From Streptomyces marincola (lineage in GTDB: Bacteria; Actinomycetota; Actinomycetes; Streptomycetales; Streptomycetaceae), in assembly GCF_020410765.1 (NCBI RefSeq), contig NZ_CP084541.1, positions 3,786,501 through 3,850,500 of the forward strand: a DNA stretch of 64,000 nt, in the 5' to 3' direction. The notes beneath the pieces were generated by a model. The model made no database searches. It had not been told where the DNA came from and saw nothing but the letters and a program-made list of their open reading frames with translations. This document shows positions 31,853 to 40,406 of this stretch, one piece after another. Position 1 is the stretch's first letter; each line of letters opens with the position of its first letter. A program made the translations under genes and the position numbers.

Positions 31853-32653
31853 ATGTCCGACCTCGACGGGGGCTTCCCCACGGGCGCGCCGTGCTGGGCG
31901 GACGCCACGGTGCCGGACATGACGGCCGGCACCCGTTTCTACGAACGGTTGTTCGGCTGGTCCTTCGCGACGGGCTCCTCCGAGTACGGCGGGTACGCCA
32001 CGGCGTCGCTCGACGGGCGGGCCGTGGCCGGTCTCGCGCCCTGCCAGGCCGGGCAGGACGCGCCGCCGGCCTGGACGCTGTACCTGGCCTCGCCCGATGT
32101 CGCGGGCACCGCGGAGCTGGTCCGCGAGCACGGCGGCCGGGTGCTGCTCGAACCGATGGAGGTCGGGGAGGTCGGCCGCATGCTGATCGCGACCGACCCG
32201 GGCGGCGTGCTGTTCGGCGTGTGGGAGGCGGGAGCGCACCGCGGGTTCGAGCGGCGCGAGGAGCCGGGCGCGTTCTCCTGGGCCGAGGTGGTGACGCGGG
32301 ACCCGGCGGCGGCCGACGCGTTCTTCCCCGCCGTCTTCCCCTTCGAGGCACGGCGCGTTGAGGACCCCGACGGCCTCGACTACCAGGTCTACACGCTCGA
32401 CGGAACGCCCGTGCTCGGCCGGATGGCCGCGCCGGCGGACGGCCAGGCCCCGCACGTGCTCGTGTACGTCGCGGTGCCGGACTGCGACGGCGCGGTGGAG
32501 ACCGTGCGGCAGCTCGGCGGCCGGGTGGCCGACGGGCCGGTGGACAGCCCGTTCGGCAGGTTCGCCACCGTGGTCGACCCGCAGGGCGTGCGGTTCGCCG
32601 TGATCGACCTGTCGGCGGCGTCGGGCGAGCCGCCCGCGACCCACCCGGCCTGA
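31853..32653 (+). CDS. VOC-family protein with two glyoxalase-like domains
   Basis: A 266-residue protein with tandem VOC modules: ~10-125 (CWADATVPDMTAGTRFYERL, FGWSF ... LFGVWE) and ~135-255 (FSWAEVVTRDPAAADAFFPA, VFPFEARR ... RFAVIDLS). VOC proteins bind a metal and act as dioxygenases, lyases or antibiotic-binding proteins; in Streptomyces this type is often annotated as hydroxylase or bleomycin-resistance-like. ATG 31853 has GAGAGGGG 9 nt upstream; a GTG three codons earlier is possible. The tandem repeat directly upstream may affect expression. Confidence 0.85.
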   Translation: MSDLDGGFPTGAPCWADATVPDMTAGTRFYERLFGWSFATGSSEYGGYATASLDGRAVAGLAPCQAGQDAPPAWTLYLASPDVAGTAELVREHGGRVLLEPMEVGEVGRMLIATDPGGVLFGVWEAGAHRGFERREEPGAFSWAEVVTRDPAAADAFFPAVFPFEARRVEDPDGLDYQVYTLDGTPVLGRMAAPADGQAPHVLVYVAVPDCDGAVETVRQLGGRVADGPVDSPFGRFATVVDPQGVRFAVIDLSAASGEPPATHPA

Positions 32654-32770
32654 CCCCTGAATCACCGCCGGAACGCCGCCCGCGTGACCCGAACGGTTGA
32701 GTGGCGCGCGCCTGCTGGGGGAGAGTGCGACCAGCAGGGCACGTCACGAACAGCGAGGAGTCACCCCATC

Positions 32771-33631
32771 ATGCGTCTGATGCGCGTCGGAGAACCCGGC
32801 CGGGAGCGGCCCGTCATCGTCTCGGGCAGCGGCGGCAGCGAGCGCCACCACGACCTGCGGCCGGTCACCGCCGACATCGACGGCGCGTTCCTGGCCGCGC
32901 TGAGCGACGACCCCGGCATCGTGCCCGACCCGTCCCGGCTGCCGGAGACGGACATCGCGGGCGAACGCGTGGGCGCCCCGGTGGCGCGCCCCTCGGCCGT
33001 GCTGTGCATCGGCCAGAACTACGCCGCGCACGCCGCCGAGTCCGGCGCCGAGCCGCCCGAGCGGCCCATCCTGTTCTACAAGTCGCCCAACACGGTCGTC
33101 GGCCCGCACGACGACGTGCTGATCCCGCGCGGCTCGCGCAGGACCGACTGGGAGGTCGAGCTGGCCGTCGTCATCGGCCGCCGCGCCCGCTACCTCGACT
33201 CGCCCGCCGACGCCCTCGCGCACGTCGCGGGGTTCGCGATCAGCAACGACGTCTCGGAACGCGCCTTCCAGCTGGAGGAGTCGGGCGGGCAGTGGTCCAA
33301 GGGCAAGAGCTGCGAGACGTTCAACCCGCTCGGGCCCGTGCTGGTGACCCCTGACGAGGCCGGCGACCCGCGGGACCTGCGGCTGCGCTCGTGGGTGAAC
33401 GGCGAGCCGCGCCAGGACTCCACCACCGCGGACATGATCTTCGACGTGGCGCGGCTGATCCACGACCTGTCGCAGTACCTCGTGCTGGAACCCGGCGACG
33501 TCATCAACACCGGGACGCCGCAGGGCGTCGCGCTCTCCGGCCGGTTCCCCTACCTCGCGGCCGGCGACGTGATGGAGCTGGAGATCACGGGGCTCGGGCG
33601 GCAGCGTTCGGAGTTGCGCGCCGCGCCCTGA
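32771..33631 (+). CDS. Fumarylacetoacetate hydrolase-family protein
   Basis: A 286-residue FAH-fold enzyme that cleaves C-C or C-O bonds in diketo or oxo acids, or acts as 2-hydroxyhepta-diene isomerase. Metal ligands are in TDWEVELAVVIGRRARYL, with IGQNYAAHAAESG and FYKSPNTVVGP before it and INTGTPQGVALS near the C-terminus. The length fits the Ureidoglycolate lyase/FAH-domain group rather than eukaryotic FAH. ATG 32771 has GAGGAG upstream. It follows the VOC gene by 117 bp in the same direction; a joint role in aromatic catabolism is possible. Confidence 0.88.
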   Translation: MRLMRVGEPGRERPVIVSGSGGSERHHDLRPVTADIDGAFLAALSDDPGIVPDPSRLPETDIAGERVGAPVARPSAVLCIGQNYAAHAAESGAEPPERPILFYKSPNTVVGPHDDVLIPRGSRRTDWEVELAVVIGRRARYLDSPADALAHVAGFAISNDVSERAFQLEESGGQWSKGKSCETFNPLGPVLVTPDEAGDPRDLRLRSWVNGEPRQDSTTADMIFDVARLIHDLSQYLVLEPGDVINTGTPQGVALSGRFPYLAAGDVMELEITGLGRQRSELRAAP

Positions 33632-33700
33632 CGGCGCCCCGGCGGCGGGGCGCGCCCCCGGGGGTGGCCCGCGACGTGGGAAACCGTCCAGTCGGCGTCT

Positions 33701-33728
33701 CGCGCGCCACCCTTGCGGGTGGCGCGCG
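33701..33728 (+). terminator. Terminator after the FAH gene
   Basis: CGCGCGCCACCC and GGGTGGCGCGCG form a perfect 12-bp stem with a TTGC loop, 70 bp past the FAH stop and just before the small gene at 33758. Confidence 0.75.
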
Positions 33729-33757
33729 GGCCGGTGCCGCACGGATAGGTTGGCGCC

Positions 33758-33961
33758 ATGGCTGAGCACCACGTGATCAGCGTCCGGTTCGACGGCGGCC
33801 CTCGCGACGGCCGGACGATCGATGTCCTCATCACCGGCCGGGTGCCCCTGCCGCTGATGCTGGCGGCGCCGCAGCCGGGCGGACTCTACGAACTCCAGTG
33901 CACCGAGGGGCGCGGCACGCGCTACGCCTGGGTCGACGACCTGCCCGCAAGGAGCCAGTGA
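33758..33961 (+). CDS. Hypothetical 67-aa protein
   Basis: A small soluble protein (HHVISVRFDGGPRDGRTIDV ... YELQCTEGRGTRYAWVDDLP) of alternating strands. No family is recognised. GATAGGTT lies about 8 nt before ATG 33758 and there is no ribosome site, so it is probably leaderless. It is convergent with the GDPD-like gene, with a shared hairpin between them. Confidence 0.65.
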   Translation: MAEHHVISVRFDGGPRDGRTIDVLITGRVPLPLMLAAPQPGGLYELQCTEGRGTRYAWVDDLPARSQ

Positions 33962-33964
33962 CCC

Positions 33965-34010
33965 GGCCGCCGGGCCGGCACCCGCCCCGCGCGGGCCCGG
34001 CCCGGCGGCC
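33965..34010. terminator. Bidirectional terminator
   Basis: GGCCGCCGGGCCGG (33965-33978) and CCGGCCCGGCGGCC (33997-34010) make a perfect 14-bp stem between two convergent genes, so it can serve both transcripts. Confidence 0.8.
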
Positions 34011-34012
34011 CC

Positions 34013-34065
34013 GTCAGCGGTCCTCCCGCTTCAGGCGTCCTGGTCAGCGGTCCTCCCGCTTCAGG
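34013..34065. repeat. 30-bp tandem duplication at the 3' end of the GDPD-like gene
   Basis: GTCAGCGGTCCTCCCGCTTC with the following AGG is repeated exactly at 34013-34035 and 34043-34065, a unit shift of 30 bp. The right copy holds the last codons (LKREDR) and stop of the GDPD-like gene; the left copy lies beyond the stop. It is a recent slippage or unequal-exchange event. Confidence 0.85.
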
Positions 34066-34931
34066 AACGCGGCCAGGCCGGCCAGGTCGTCGGTGTTGAG
34101 GTGGTCGACGTCCGCGGCGATCAACTCCCGCCACACGGCCTCGCGCGCGGGGCCCGGCAGGTCGGGCGTCGCCCAGAACCGCACGCGCTGCCCCGCCCGG
34201 TGGGCGGCGGCCGTGACGCGGTGCAGCAGGTCGCGCTCCGCCGCCGGCATCTCCCCGACGCCCTGCCACGCGAAGCTGCTGTTCCAGTTGCCGCTGATCA
34301 GGGGGATGAACGACGCGGGCGCCGCGGTGCCGAGGTCGTCGAGGCGGCCGTCGTAGAACGCGTACCGCACCCGCTCCCGTTCCATCGGCGCCCGCGCCGC
34401 GCGGTCGCCCGAGATCACGGCGGTGACCGCGCCGGCGCGCACCCGGCCGCCCGCCGCCGTGCTGAGCATCCGCTGGTAGCGGCGGAGGCGCCGGGAGAGT
34501 TCCAGGTAGGTGGCCTCACCGGTGTTCTTGAGGTCGATGAGGAGCTGGAACGGCGCCTGGCTGCCCGGGTGGACGCGCCCGCGGTGGGCGCGGACGCGCG
34601 CGAGCAGCGGGTCCAGGTACAGCGCCTCAAGCGTGCGGCCGGGGACGAGGTCCTCGAAGTCGTGCGCGACGAGGAGTTCGCCGTCGACCAGCCAGATGTC
34701 GGCCTCGACGCTGGTGAAGCCGTGGGCGAGCGCGTCGAGCAGCGGGCGTTCGTGCTCGTAGTCGTTGTGGGCGTGCGCCCGGCGCAGGGGCGCGGGCACC
34801 GGCCGCCACCCGCCGGTGGCGGACGCGGAGGCGTGGGCGGGAACGGCCACCGCGCCGGTGAGCGCGGCGGAGAGGGCGGCGGCGCCCCCGATGACTCGGC
34901 GACGACTTGGATACCGGCTTGGATACCCCAC
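34044..34931 (-). CDS. Secreted GDPD/PI-PLC-like phosphodiesterase
   Basis: A 295-residue exported protein of the PLC-like phosphodiesterase TIM-barrel superfamily. Residues 1-36 are a Tat-type signal (SRRRVIGGAAALSAALTGAV). The barrel begins with RRAHAHNDYEHERPLLDALA, followed by FTSVEADIWLVDGELLVAHD, giving the His and Glu/Asp metal and catalytic residues. Later strands include FQLLIDLKNTGEATYLELS. Likely substrates are glycerophosphodiesters or phospholipid head groups. The start is GTG 34929-34931 with GGGAG 6 nt upstream. Its 3' end carries a 30-bp duplication. Confidence 0.82.
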   Translation of the reverse strand: MGYPSRYPSRRRVIGGAAALSAALTGAVAVPAHASASATGGWRPVPAPLRRAHAHNDYEHERPLLDALAHGFTSVEADIWLVDGELLVAHDFEDLVPGRTLEALYLDPLLARVRAHRGRVHPGSQAPFQLLIDLKNTGEATYLELSRRLRRYQRMLSTAAGGRVRAGAVTAVISGDRAARAPMERERVRYAFYDGRLDDLGTAAPASFIPLISGNWNSSFAWQGVGEMPAAERDLLHRVTAAAHRAGQRVRFWATPDLPGPAREAVWRELIAADVDHLNTDDLAGLAAFLKREDR

Positions 34932-35148
34932 GAGGACTCCCGGGTACGGCGGGACGGGACGCGAGTGAGTATCCGGCGTGCGGACGGGTGTGCGGCAGAC
35001 CTGGTCGAAGAGTTCTCCGAGCGGTCACCGGGGCGTTCCGCGCCGCACGTCCGGCGCGGGGTGTCGCGCGCCGCGTCCGGGGAAAGCGAGCCCGGAACCG
35101 GCGGGCATGGGGACCTGACGACGTTTTAGGTCGTATTTCCGGGTAATC

Positions 35149-35164
35149 CGATACTTCCGTATCG
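35149..35164. promoter_or_regulatory. Inverted repeat before the 138-aa gene
   Basis: CGATACTTCCGTATCG has 6-bp arms and a 4-bp centre and lies 22 bp before ATG 35186. The surrounding 100 bp is the only A+T-rich part of the gap and should contain the promoter. The rest of the gap from 34932 shows no gene. Confidence 0.5.
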
Positions 35165-35185
35165 CGAAAGCATCGGAGAAGGATC

Positions 35186-35602
35186 ATGACTCTCAGTGGA
35201 AAGGCCGAATTCGACGAGGTCCACATCAACAAGGGCGTCCGGCCCGTCGCCCAGCACGGCTTCGTGACCGTCGACCGGGGCACGCTGAAGCTGCTCGGCT
35301 CCGACCGCAAGGTCATCGTCAGCGCGCCCATGAGCAAGGTCGAGGCCAGCAAGGCGCGTTTCACCGGCGGCAAGACCCTCGCCATGAAGGTCGACGGCAC
35401 CCGGTACACCGTCTCGCCCAAGTGGGGCGACCGCGCCGGGAAGCTGATGCGCCCCGGCCGCCCTGAGGAGGTGGCGCGCGCCTCCGAACAGCTGCTCCGC
35501 CTGATCGAAGCCGACGGCGGCACGGTCGAGCGCCGCGACAAGGACGCGCGGGCGAACGGCCTCGCGGCCCGCGACGGCGCGGCGCGCGACAGCGACGCGT
35601 GA
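35186..35602 (+). CDS. Hypothetical 138-aa protein
   Basis: Unrecognised family. The first ~85 residues are beta-rich with a basic surface (GFVTVDRGTLKLLGSDRKVI, KARFTGGKTLAMKVDGTRYT), somewhat like a PH/GRAM-type domain. A helix follows (EVARASEQLLRLIEADG), then a highly charged Arg/Asp/Ala tail. No signal or membrane segment. ATG 35186 has GGAGAAGG at proper spacing. The palindrome just upstream suggests regulated expression. It is convergent with the marP gene. Confidence 0.7.
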   Translation: MTLSGKAEFDEVHINKGVRPVAQHGFVTVDRGTLKLLGSDRKVIVSAPMSKVEASKARFTGGKTLAMKVDGTRYTVSPKWGDRAGKLMRPGRPEEVARASEQLLRLIEADGGTVERRDKDARANGLAARDGAARDSDA

Positions 35603-35653
35603 GGCGCGGCGCCTGGCCGCGCGCGGGCGCGCGCGCCGGACGCGCCGCCCGCG

Positions 35654-36796
35654 TCAGCCCGCCAGCTCGACGTGCCCGGTGATCTGGTCGGCCGTCAGCA
35701 CGTACCCGGTCTCGGCGTCGGTGACGGAACGCGCGAACACCATGCCGTACACCTGCCCGTCCGTCGTCAGCAGCGGCCCGCCCGAGTTCCCCGGGCGCAC
35801 CAGCGACCGCACCGTGTAGATGTCGCGGGTGACGACGCTGCTGCCGTCGATGTCCTGCCCGCGCGCCGCCGTCCGTCCCGCGACGGTCGCGGCCCGCACG
35901 TCCAGCGGGCCGTCCTCGGGGTACCCGGCCACCACGCCGGGGGAGCCGCGTTCCGCGTCCCCGGCGAAGGACAGGGTCGGCGCGTCGAGCCCCGGCACGC
36001 TGAGCACCGCGACATCGACGGCCGGGTCGTACAGGATCACCTCGGCCTCAAGCCGGGGGCCGACGCCTCCCACCTGCACGGCCGTCACGTCGGCGCCCTC
36101 GACCACGTGGGCGTTCGTCATGACGCGCTCGGCCGCGTAGACGAACCCGCTGCCCTCCTGGCCGGAGAACCCGGCGGTCGCGGTGACCTTCACCGTGCTG
36201 TTCCGCGCGGCGGCGACCGCGGCCTGCGTGACGTTGTCGCCCGAGGGCTGGGGCACCTCGGCCGTCGGGGCGTTCTCGAACGGGTTGAACACCTGCGGGA
36301 AGCCGGCGTCCCCCAGCACGTCGGTGGCCCGGTTGAACCAGGTGGGGGCCTGGTCGGGCATCCGGTCCTGCACGGCGCCGAGCACCTGCGACCCCTGCAC
36401 GGCCCGGTTGAGCCCGGGGGACGGCGTCGGGATCAGCGCGCTCGCCGCCATCCAGGCGACGAGCAGCACGGCCACCGCGTTGAACGCGGAGCCGCCCACG
36501 CCGTCCAGCCAGCGCGCCGGTGCCCACCGCACGGAGTCGCGCAGGCGCAGCGCGAGGGGCCACGCCAGCGCCTGCCCCACCGCCGCGGGCACCAGGACGA
36601 CCACGAGCGCCACGATCGTCGCGGAGGCGGAGCCGGGCTCCATGTGCTCCACGATGTACGGCAGCAGCCACACGCCGAACGCGGCGCCACCGACAAAACC
36701 GATCAGCGAGATGACACCGGCGATCAGCCCGCGCTGAAAACCGGAGACGGCCGCGAGGACCACCGCGAGCAGCAGCAGCGCGTCGAGCAGGTTCAC
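35654..36796 (-). CDS. marP: MarP-type membrane serine protease (CvpA + trypsin-like)
   Basis: A 380-residue protein like the mycobacterial acid-resistance protease Rv3671c. Residues 1-~155 are a CvpA-type domain of four membrane helices (LLDALLLLAVVLAAVSGFQR, GLIAGVISLIGFVGG). Residues ~185-380 are a chymotrypsin-fold domain outside the membrane, with His in MTNAHVVEG, Asp in YDPAVDVAVLSV and Ser in RPGNSGGPLL, a full triad. It processes or senses envelope stress, with oxidative and acid resistance known in mycobacteria. The start is ATG 36794-36796. It stands alone, convergent with the 138-aa gene. Confidence 0.92.
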   Translation of the reverse strand: MNLLDALLLLAVVLAAVSGFQRGLIAGVISLIGFVGGAAFGVWLLPYIVEHMEPGSASATIVALVVVLVPAAVGQALAWPLALRLRDSVRWAPARWLDGVGGSAFNAVAVLLVAWMAASALIPTPSPGLNRAVQGSQVLGAVQDRMPDQAPTWFNRATDVLGDAGFPQVFNPFENAPTAEVPQPSGDNVTQAAVAAARNSTVKVTATAGFSGQEGSGFVYAAERVMTNAHVVEGADVTAVQVGGVGPRLEAEVILYDPAVDVAVLSVPGLDAPTLSFAGDAERGSPGVVAGYPEDGPLDVRAATVAGRTAARGQDIDGSSVVTRDIYTVRSLVRPGNSGGPLLTTDGQVYGMVFARSVTDAETGYVLTADQITGHVELAG

Positions 36797-36950
36797 CGCT
36801 ACCCCCCTGGTCGCCCGGTCGCAGACCCCGCCCGGTCTCCTGCGGGCCCTGCGGCGGAAGAACTGATGATGGAGACACCGAGGGTAGACCTGCTCAGCGC
36901 CCCGATCGGGAAACGTGGGGGAACGCGGTGATGTTCCCGGAACGGTCCGT

Positions 36951-37361
36951 TCAGAACAGCGGCCCGGTCCACGTGAGGCCGGTCTCGTCTCCCGCGATGG
37001 CGAACAGGCCGGCGAGCATCAGCGCCGCGCCGCCGAGTGCCAGGTTCTTCTGGAAGTGGATCATCTCGTTCTGCCGCGCGCCCGCGTCGGTCTCCTTCCA
37101 GTACGCGTGCATCAGCACCGCCGCCGGCAGCAGGAACGCCGCGAGCAGCAGCGCGCCCAGGTCGGGCCACACCCCGAGCAGCACGCTGAGCCCGCCGAGC
37201 AGCATCACCGCGCCCGAGGCGAGGACGGCGGCGCGCGGCGCCGGCACCCCCTTGGACGCCGGGTAGCCGGCCATGGCCTTGCTGCGGGTCAGGTGGCCGA
37301 ACGCCGACGCGAGGAACATGGGCACGAACAGAATCCGCCCGAGCAATACCAGAAAGTCCAC
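36951..37361 (-). CDS. DoxX-family membrane protein
   Basis: A 136-residue, four-helix DoxX protein (VLLGRILFVPMFLASAFGHL, AAVLASGAVMLLGGLSVLLG, GALLLAAFLLPAAVLMHAYW, LALGGAALMLAGLFAIAG). The family is linked with redox homeostasis and thiol-quinone chemistry, without a firm catalytic role. GTG 37359-37361 is chosen since GGAGGTG lies 6-7 nt upstream; longer frames lack a ribosome site. It lies between marP and the sigma factor gene, divergent from the latter. Confidence 0.85.
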   Translation of the reverse strand: MDFLVLLGRILFVPMFLASAFGHLTRSKAMAGYPASKGVPAPRAAVLASGAVMLLGGLSVLLGVWPDLGALLLAAFLLPAAVLMHAYWKETDAGARQNEMIHFQKNLALGGAALMLAGLFAIAGDETGLTWTGPLF

Positions 37362-37567
37362 GGGACACCTCCGGGGGCCGCCTGCCTCGCCGCCGTTTCC
37401 ACTTTGCTGCCGCACCGGAAGCGCGGCAACCCGGGAACGGCGCGGACCCGCCCCGTTTACCGGCCGGGGACGTCGGGCAGGCGAGCCCGCAGGCCCGGGA
37501 CGATACGGTACGCACCCGGGCGAAACGACTTCCGCGCACACCGCCGTCGACGCCTCGGAGAGCTGTG

Positions 37568-38476
37568 ATGAGGACCTCGACCCGAAACGCACCCCGCACC
37601 AACGCACCCCGCACCAACGGATCACGTGCCAACGCGCCTGGCACCTCCCGCCGCCCGCGCCCCGCCGGGCCCGCGCGCCGCGGGCGCAGGCACCCGCACG
37701 ACGACGCGCCCGACACCTCCCGGCAGTTCGAACGCCTCGCGGCGCTCCCCGAGGGCCCCGAGCGCGCGCGCCTGCGCGACGAGGTCGTGCGCGCCTGGCT
37801 GCCCATGGCGGAACGGCTCGCCCGCACCTACGGCGACCGCGGCGAGAGCCAGGAGGACCTGGCCCAGGTGGCCGCGCTCGGCCTGGTCAAGGCGGTGCGC
37901 GGCTTCGACCCGGCGCGCGGCTGCGCGTTCGAGAGCTACGCGGTGCCGACGATCGTCGGCGAGGTCAGGCGCCACTTCAGGGACCACCTGTGGGGCGTGC
38001 ACGTGCCCCGCCGCACGCAGGAGCTGCGCAACCGGGTCAGGGCGGCGCACCGCGCGCTCGACCACCGGGTGGACGACCGGCCGCCGGGCGTCGACGCCCT
38101 GGCCGAGGCGAGCGGGCTGACGCCGGCCGAGGTCAGGGACGGCATGGCCGCCCTGGACAGCTACCGGCCGCTGTCGCTCGACGCGGAGCTGGGGCGCGGC
38201 GGCGACGGCACGTTCACGCTGGCCGACACCATCGGCGCCGCCGACGCGGGGTACGAGCGGGTGACGCGCCGGGAGGCCGTGCGCCCCAAGCTGCGGCAAC
38301 TTCCCGAACGCGAACGGCAGATCCTGTATCTGCGCTTCTACCGCGAGCTGACCCAGCGCGAGATCGGCGAACGCCTCGGCCTCTCCCAGATGCACGTCTC
38401 CCGCCTGCTCAACCGCGTGTGCGAGCGCATCCACGACGAGGTGGAGGCGGACGGGCGGGTTCCGTCGCACTCCTGA
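37568..38476 (+). CDS. SigB/SigF/SigG-type stress or sporulation sigma factor
   Basis: A 302-residue group 3 sigma factor. Region 2 (WLPMAERLARTYGDRGESQE, DLAQVAALGLVKAVRGFDPA), region 3 (PRRTQELRNRVRAAHRALDH) and region 4 (LPERERQILYLRFYRELTQR, EIGERLGLSQMHVSRLLNRV) are complete. The first ~50 residues are basic and contain a short repeat (NAPRTNAPRTN), visible in the DNA at 37.59-37.62 kb. ATG 37568 has GGAGAG at 5 nt; the preceding GTG is less well placed. Streptomyces has several paralogues, controlled by anti-sigma kinases like the ATPases in this window, but no partner gene is adjacent. Confidence 0.9.
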   Translation: MRTSTRNAPRTNAPRTNGSRANAPGTSRRPRPAGPARRGRRHPHDDAPDTSRQFERLAALPEGPERARLRDEVVRAWLPMAERLARTYGDRGESQEDLAQVAALGLVKAVRGFDPARGCAFESYAVPTIVGEVRRHFRDHLWGVHVPRRTQELRNRVRAAHRALDHRVDDRPPGVDALAEASGLTPAEVRDGMAALDSYRPLSLDAELGRGGDGTFTLADTIGAADAGYERVTRREAVRPKLRQLPERERQILYLRFYRELTQREIGERLGLSQMHVSRLLNRVCERIHDEVEADGRVPSHS

Positions 38477-38506
38477 CCCGTTGTCGGTCGCCCGTGCGAG
38501 GATCGG

Positions 38507-39115
38507 GTGGTGACGATCACCCGCCGGTTCCTGCCGGCCCTGGCGCTCGCCGTGCTGCCGGCCACCGGCTGCGGCACCGAGTCGCCCGCCGCGCCCGCGG
38601 ACGCCGCCCCCGCGGGCGGCGCGGCGGCACCCTCGCCCGCGCCGCCCGAGGGCGCCCCGGGCACCCCGCCGCCCCCCGAGTGCCCCGAGCCGGGCGTGCG
38701 CGTCACCCCCGGGCTCGTCGAGGCCGCGATGGGCCTGCGCGTGCTCGACATCCAGCTGACCAACTGCGGCACCGAGCCCTACCGGCTCGAAGGCCACCCG
38801 CACCTCGTCCTCCTCGACGCCGACCGCGCGCCCGTCGGCGTCGAACCGGTTGAGGGCTCGGCGGGCATCGCGGTCGTCGAGGGGTTCGACGACGCGCCGC
38901 GTCCGCTGACCCTGGCGCCGGGCGAGAGCGCGAACGCCGGGCTGATCTGGCGCAACACCGTGACCGGCACCGGCGCGCCCGTCGTCGCCGAGCACGCCGA
39001 GGTGACCCCGGCGCCCGGCGCGCCCGCGCAGGAGATCACGCCGGACGGCGGCATCGACCTCGGCACCACAGGACTGGCCGGGATCAGCCCCTGGCGGGCG
39101 GCCGAGGCGCGCTGA
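38507..39115 (+). CDS. DUF4232-type lipoprotein
   Basis: A 202-residue exported lipoprotein. The signal ends in LPATGC, a lipobox with Cys at about residue 22. A Pro/Ala-rich linker (~25-60) precedes a DUF4232-like beta domain (LRVLDIQLTNCGTEPYRLEG, HPHLVLLDADRAPVGV, LTLAPGESANAGLIWRN). Function is unknown; the fold suggests ligand or protein binding at the outer membrane face. Two GTG codons (38507, 38510) are possible starts; no ribosome site is present. It lies 30 bp after the sigma gene. Confidence 0.8.
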   Translation: MVTITRRFLPALALAVLPATGCGTESPAAPADAAPAGGAAAPSPAPPEGAPGTPPPPECPEPGVRVTPGLVEAAMGLRVLDIQLTNCGTEPYRLEGHPHLVLLDADRAPVGVEPVEGSAGIAVVEGFDDAPRPLTLAPGESANAGLIWRNTVTGTGAPVVAEHAEVTPAPGAPAQEITPDGGIDLGTTGLAGISPWRAAEAR

Positions 39116-39151
39116 GCCGCGACCGGCGGCGGAGAAAGGGGATGTGACGTC

Positions 39152-39592
39152 GTGAACGCGGTGTGGACGAGCGCCATCGCGGTCGCCGGCACCCTGCTCG
39201 GCGCGCTCACCACCGGGCTGCTCCAGCGCTGGGTGGCCGTGCGGGCCGAGCACGTGGCCGAGCGGCAGCGCCTGCGGGACGCGGCGGCCGACCTGGCGAA
39301 CGCGCTGACCGACTACAGGGAACGCCTGTACTGGCAGACCCACCTGGAGACGCTGCCCGACACGGCGCAGGAGAGGAAGGAGGAGGCCAGGCGCGACAGC
39401 TGGGCCGCCAGGTCCCGCGTCAACCACGCCATGAACCGGCTGCGGCTCGCCACGACGGACGACCGGCTGCTCACCCTGGCGACCGAGGCCCGCAACGCGA
39501 CGTTCGCCGTGCAGACCGACTCCGTCGCACCCGCCGCGGCGCGCGAACGGCAGTACGCGCTGCTCGACGCGGTGGCCCGGACGGCGCGGTAG
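39152..39592 (+). CDS. Small membrane-anchored coiled-coil-like protein
   Basis: A 146-residue protein: one N-terminal membrane helix (VWTSAIAVAGTLLGALTTGL) and a long charged helical part (HVAERQRLRDAAADLANALT ... EARRDSWAARSRVNHAMNRL). No family name is known to me, although similar one-helix anchored proteins are common in Streptomyces. The start is GTG 39152 after GAGAAAGGGG. It follows the lipoprotein gene by 36 bp in the same direction and is convergent with the ABC permease. Confidence 0.75.
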   Translation: MNAVWTSAIAVAGTLLGALTTGLLQRWVAVRAEHVAERQRLRDAAADLANALTDYRERLYWQTHLETLPDTAQERKEEARRDSWAARSRVNHAMNRLRLATTDDRLLTLATEARNATFAVQTDSVAPAAARERQYALLDAVARTAR

Positions 39593-39662
39593 CGCCGCGG
39601 GCCGGGCCGGGCGGAACGGAGGCCGACCGGGCGGGAACAGAGCCAGGACCCGGCCGTTCCCA

Positions 39663-40406
39663 CTACGCGTCGCGGCGGCGCAGAACCACGGCCGCGGCCA
39701 GCAGCGCGAGCCCCGTCCAGCCGGCCACCAGCAGCAACGAGGGCCACGCGCCCAGCGAACCGACCGCGTCGGCCGACGCGTCCGAGGTCTGCGTCAGCTT
39801 TTCGAGCGCCGCGGTCGGCGAGGCCCCCGCCACCCACCGCTGCGCGTCGCCGAACAGCGGCCCCAGCATCGACGGCAGCAGCAGCACCGCGAGCACCGCC
39901 GTCACCGCGCCCGCCGCGTGCCGCAGCAGCGTGCCCACGGCCAGGCCGAGCAGCCCGGCCACCGAGAACGCCGCGGCCACCCCGAACAGCGCCGGCACCG
40001 GGTCGCCCTGCGCGTACCCGTCGTCGAGCATCCCGCCACCGACCAGGTAGGCGCCCGCCACCGAGGGCAGCGCCAGCGCGTACAGCAGCCCCGCGACCAG
40101 CACGGCCTTCGCGGCGAGCACGGAACCGCGCCCGGGCACGACCGCGAACGTCGTCCTGATCGTCCCGCTGCCGTACTCGCCGCACACCGTCAGCGCCCCG
40201 GCCACCGCGGCCAGCATCAGCGCGGGAACGGTCAGGGTCAGGCTGCCGCCGAGCACCGTGTCATCGGGCTGAAGACTGCCGGAGGCGGCGACGAACACCG
40301 CGCCCGGCACCGGCAGCAGCGCCGCGACGGCCGTCGTCCACACCGTGGAGCGCACGCTGCGGAACTTGATCCACTCGAACGCCAGCGCCCGCCGGAACCC
40401 CGCCAT
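39663..40406 (-). CDS. ABC-2-type transporter permease
   Basis: A 247-residue permease with about six membrane helices (WTTAVAALLPVPGAVFVAAS, VPALMLAAVAGALTVCGEYG, AAKAVLVAGLLYALALPSVA). CGEYGSGTIRTTFAVVPGR is typical of NatB/BcrB-like ABC-2 permeases. Its ATG overlaps the ATPase stop by one base, so it is co-translated and forms the membrane half of that exporter. Likely substrates are peptides, lipids, ions or antibiotics; none is indicated. The LuxR-type regulator upstream on the same strand may control it. Confidence 0.87.
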   Translation of the reverse strand: MAGFRRALAFEWIKFRSVRSTVWTTAVAALLPVPGAVFVAASGSLQPDDTVLGGSLTLTVPALMLAAVAGALTVCGEYGSGTIRTTFAVVPGRGSVLAAKAVLVAGLLYALALPSVAGAYLVGGGMLDDGYAQGDPVPALFGVAAAFSVAGLLGLAVGTLLRHAAGAVTAVLAVLLLPSMLGPLFGDAQRWVAGASPTAALEKLTQTSDASADAVGSLGAWPSLLLVAGWTGLALLAAAVVLRRRDA

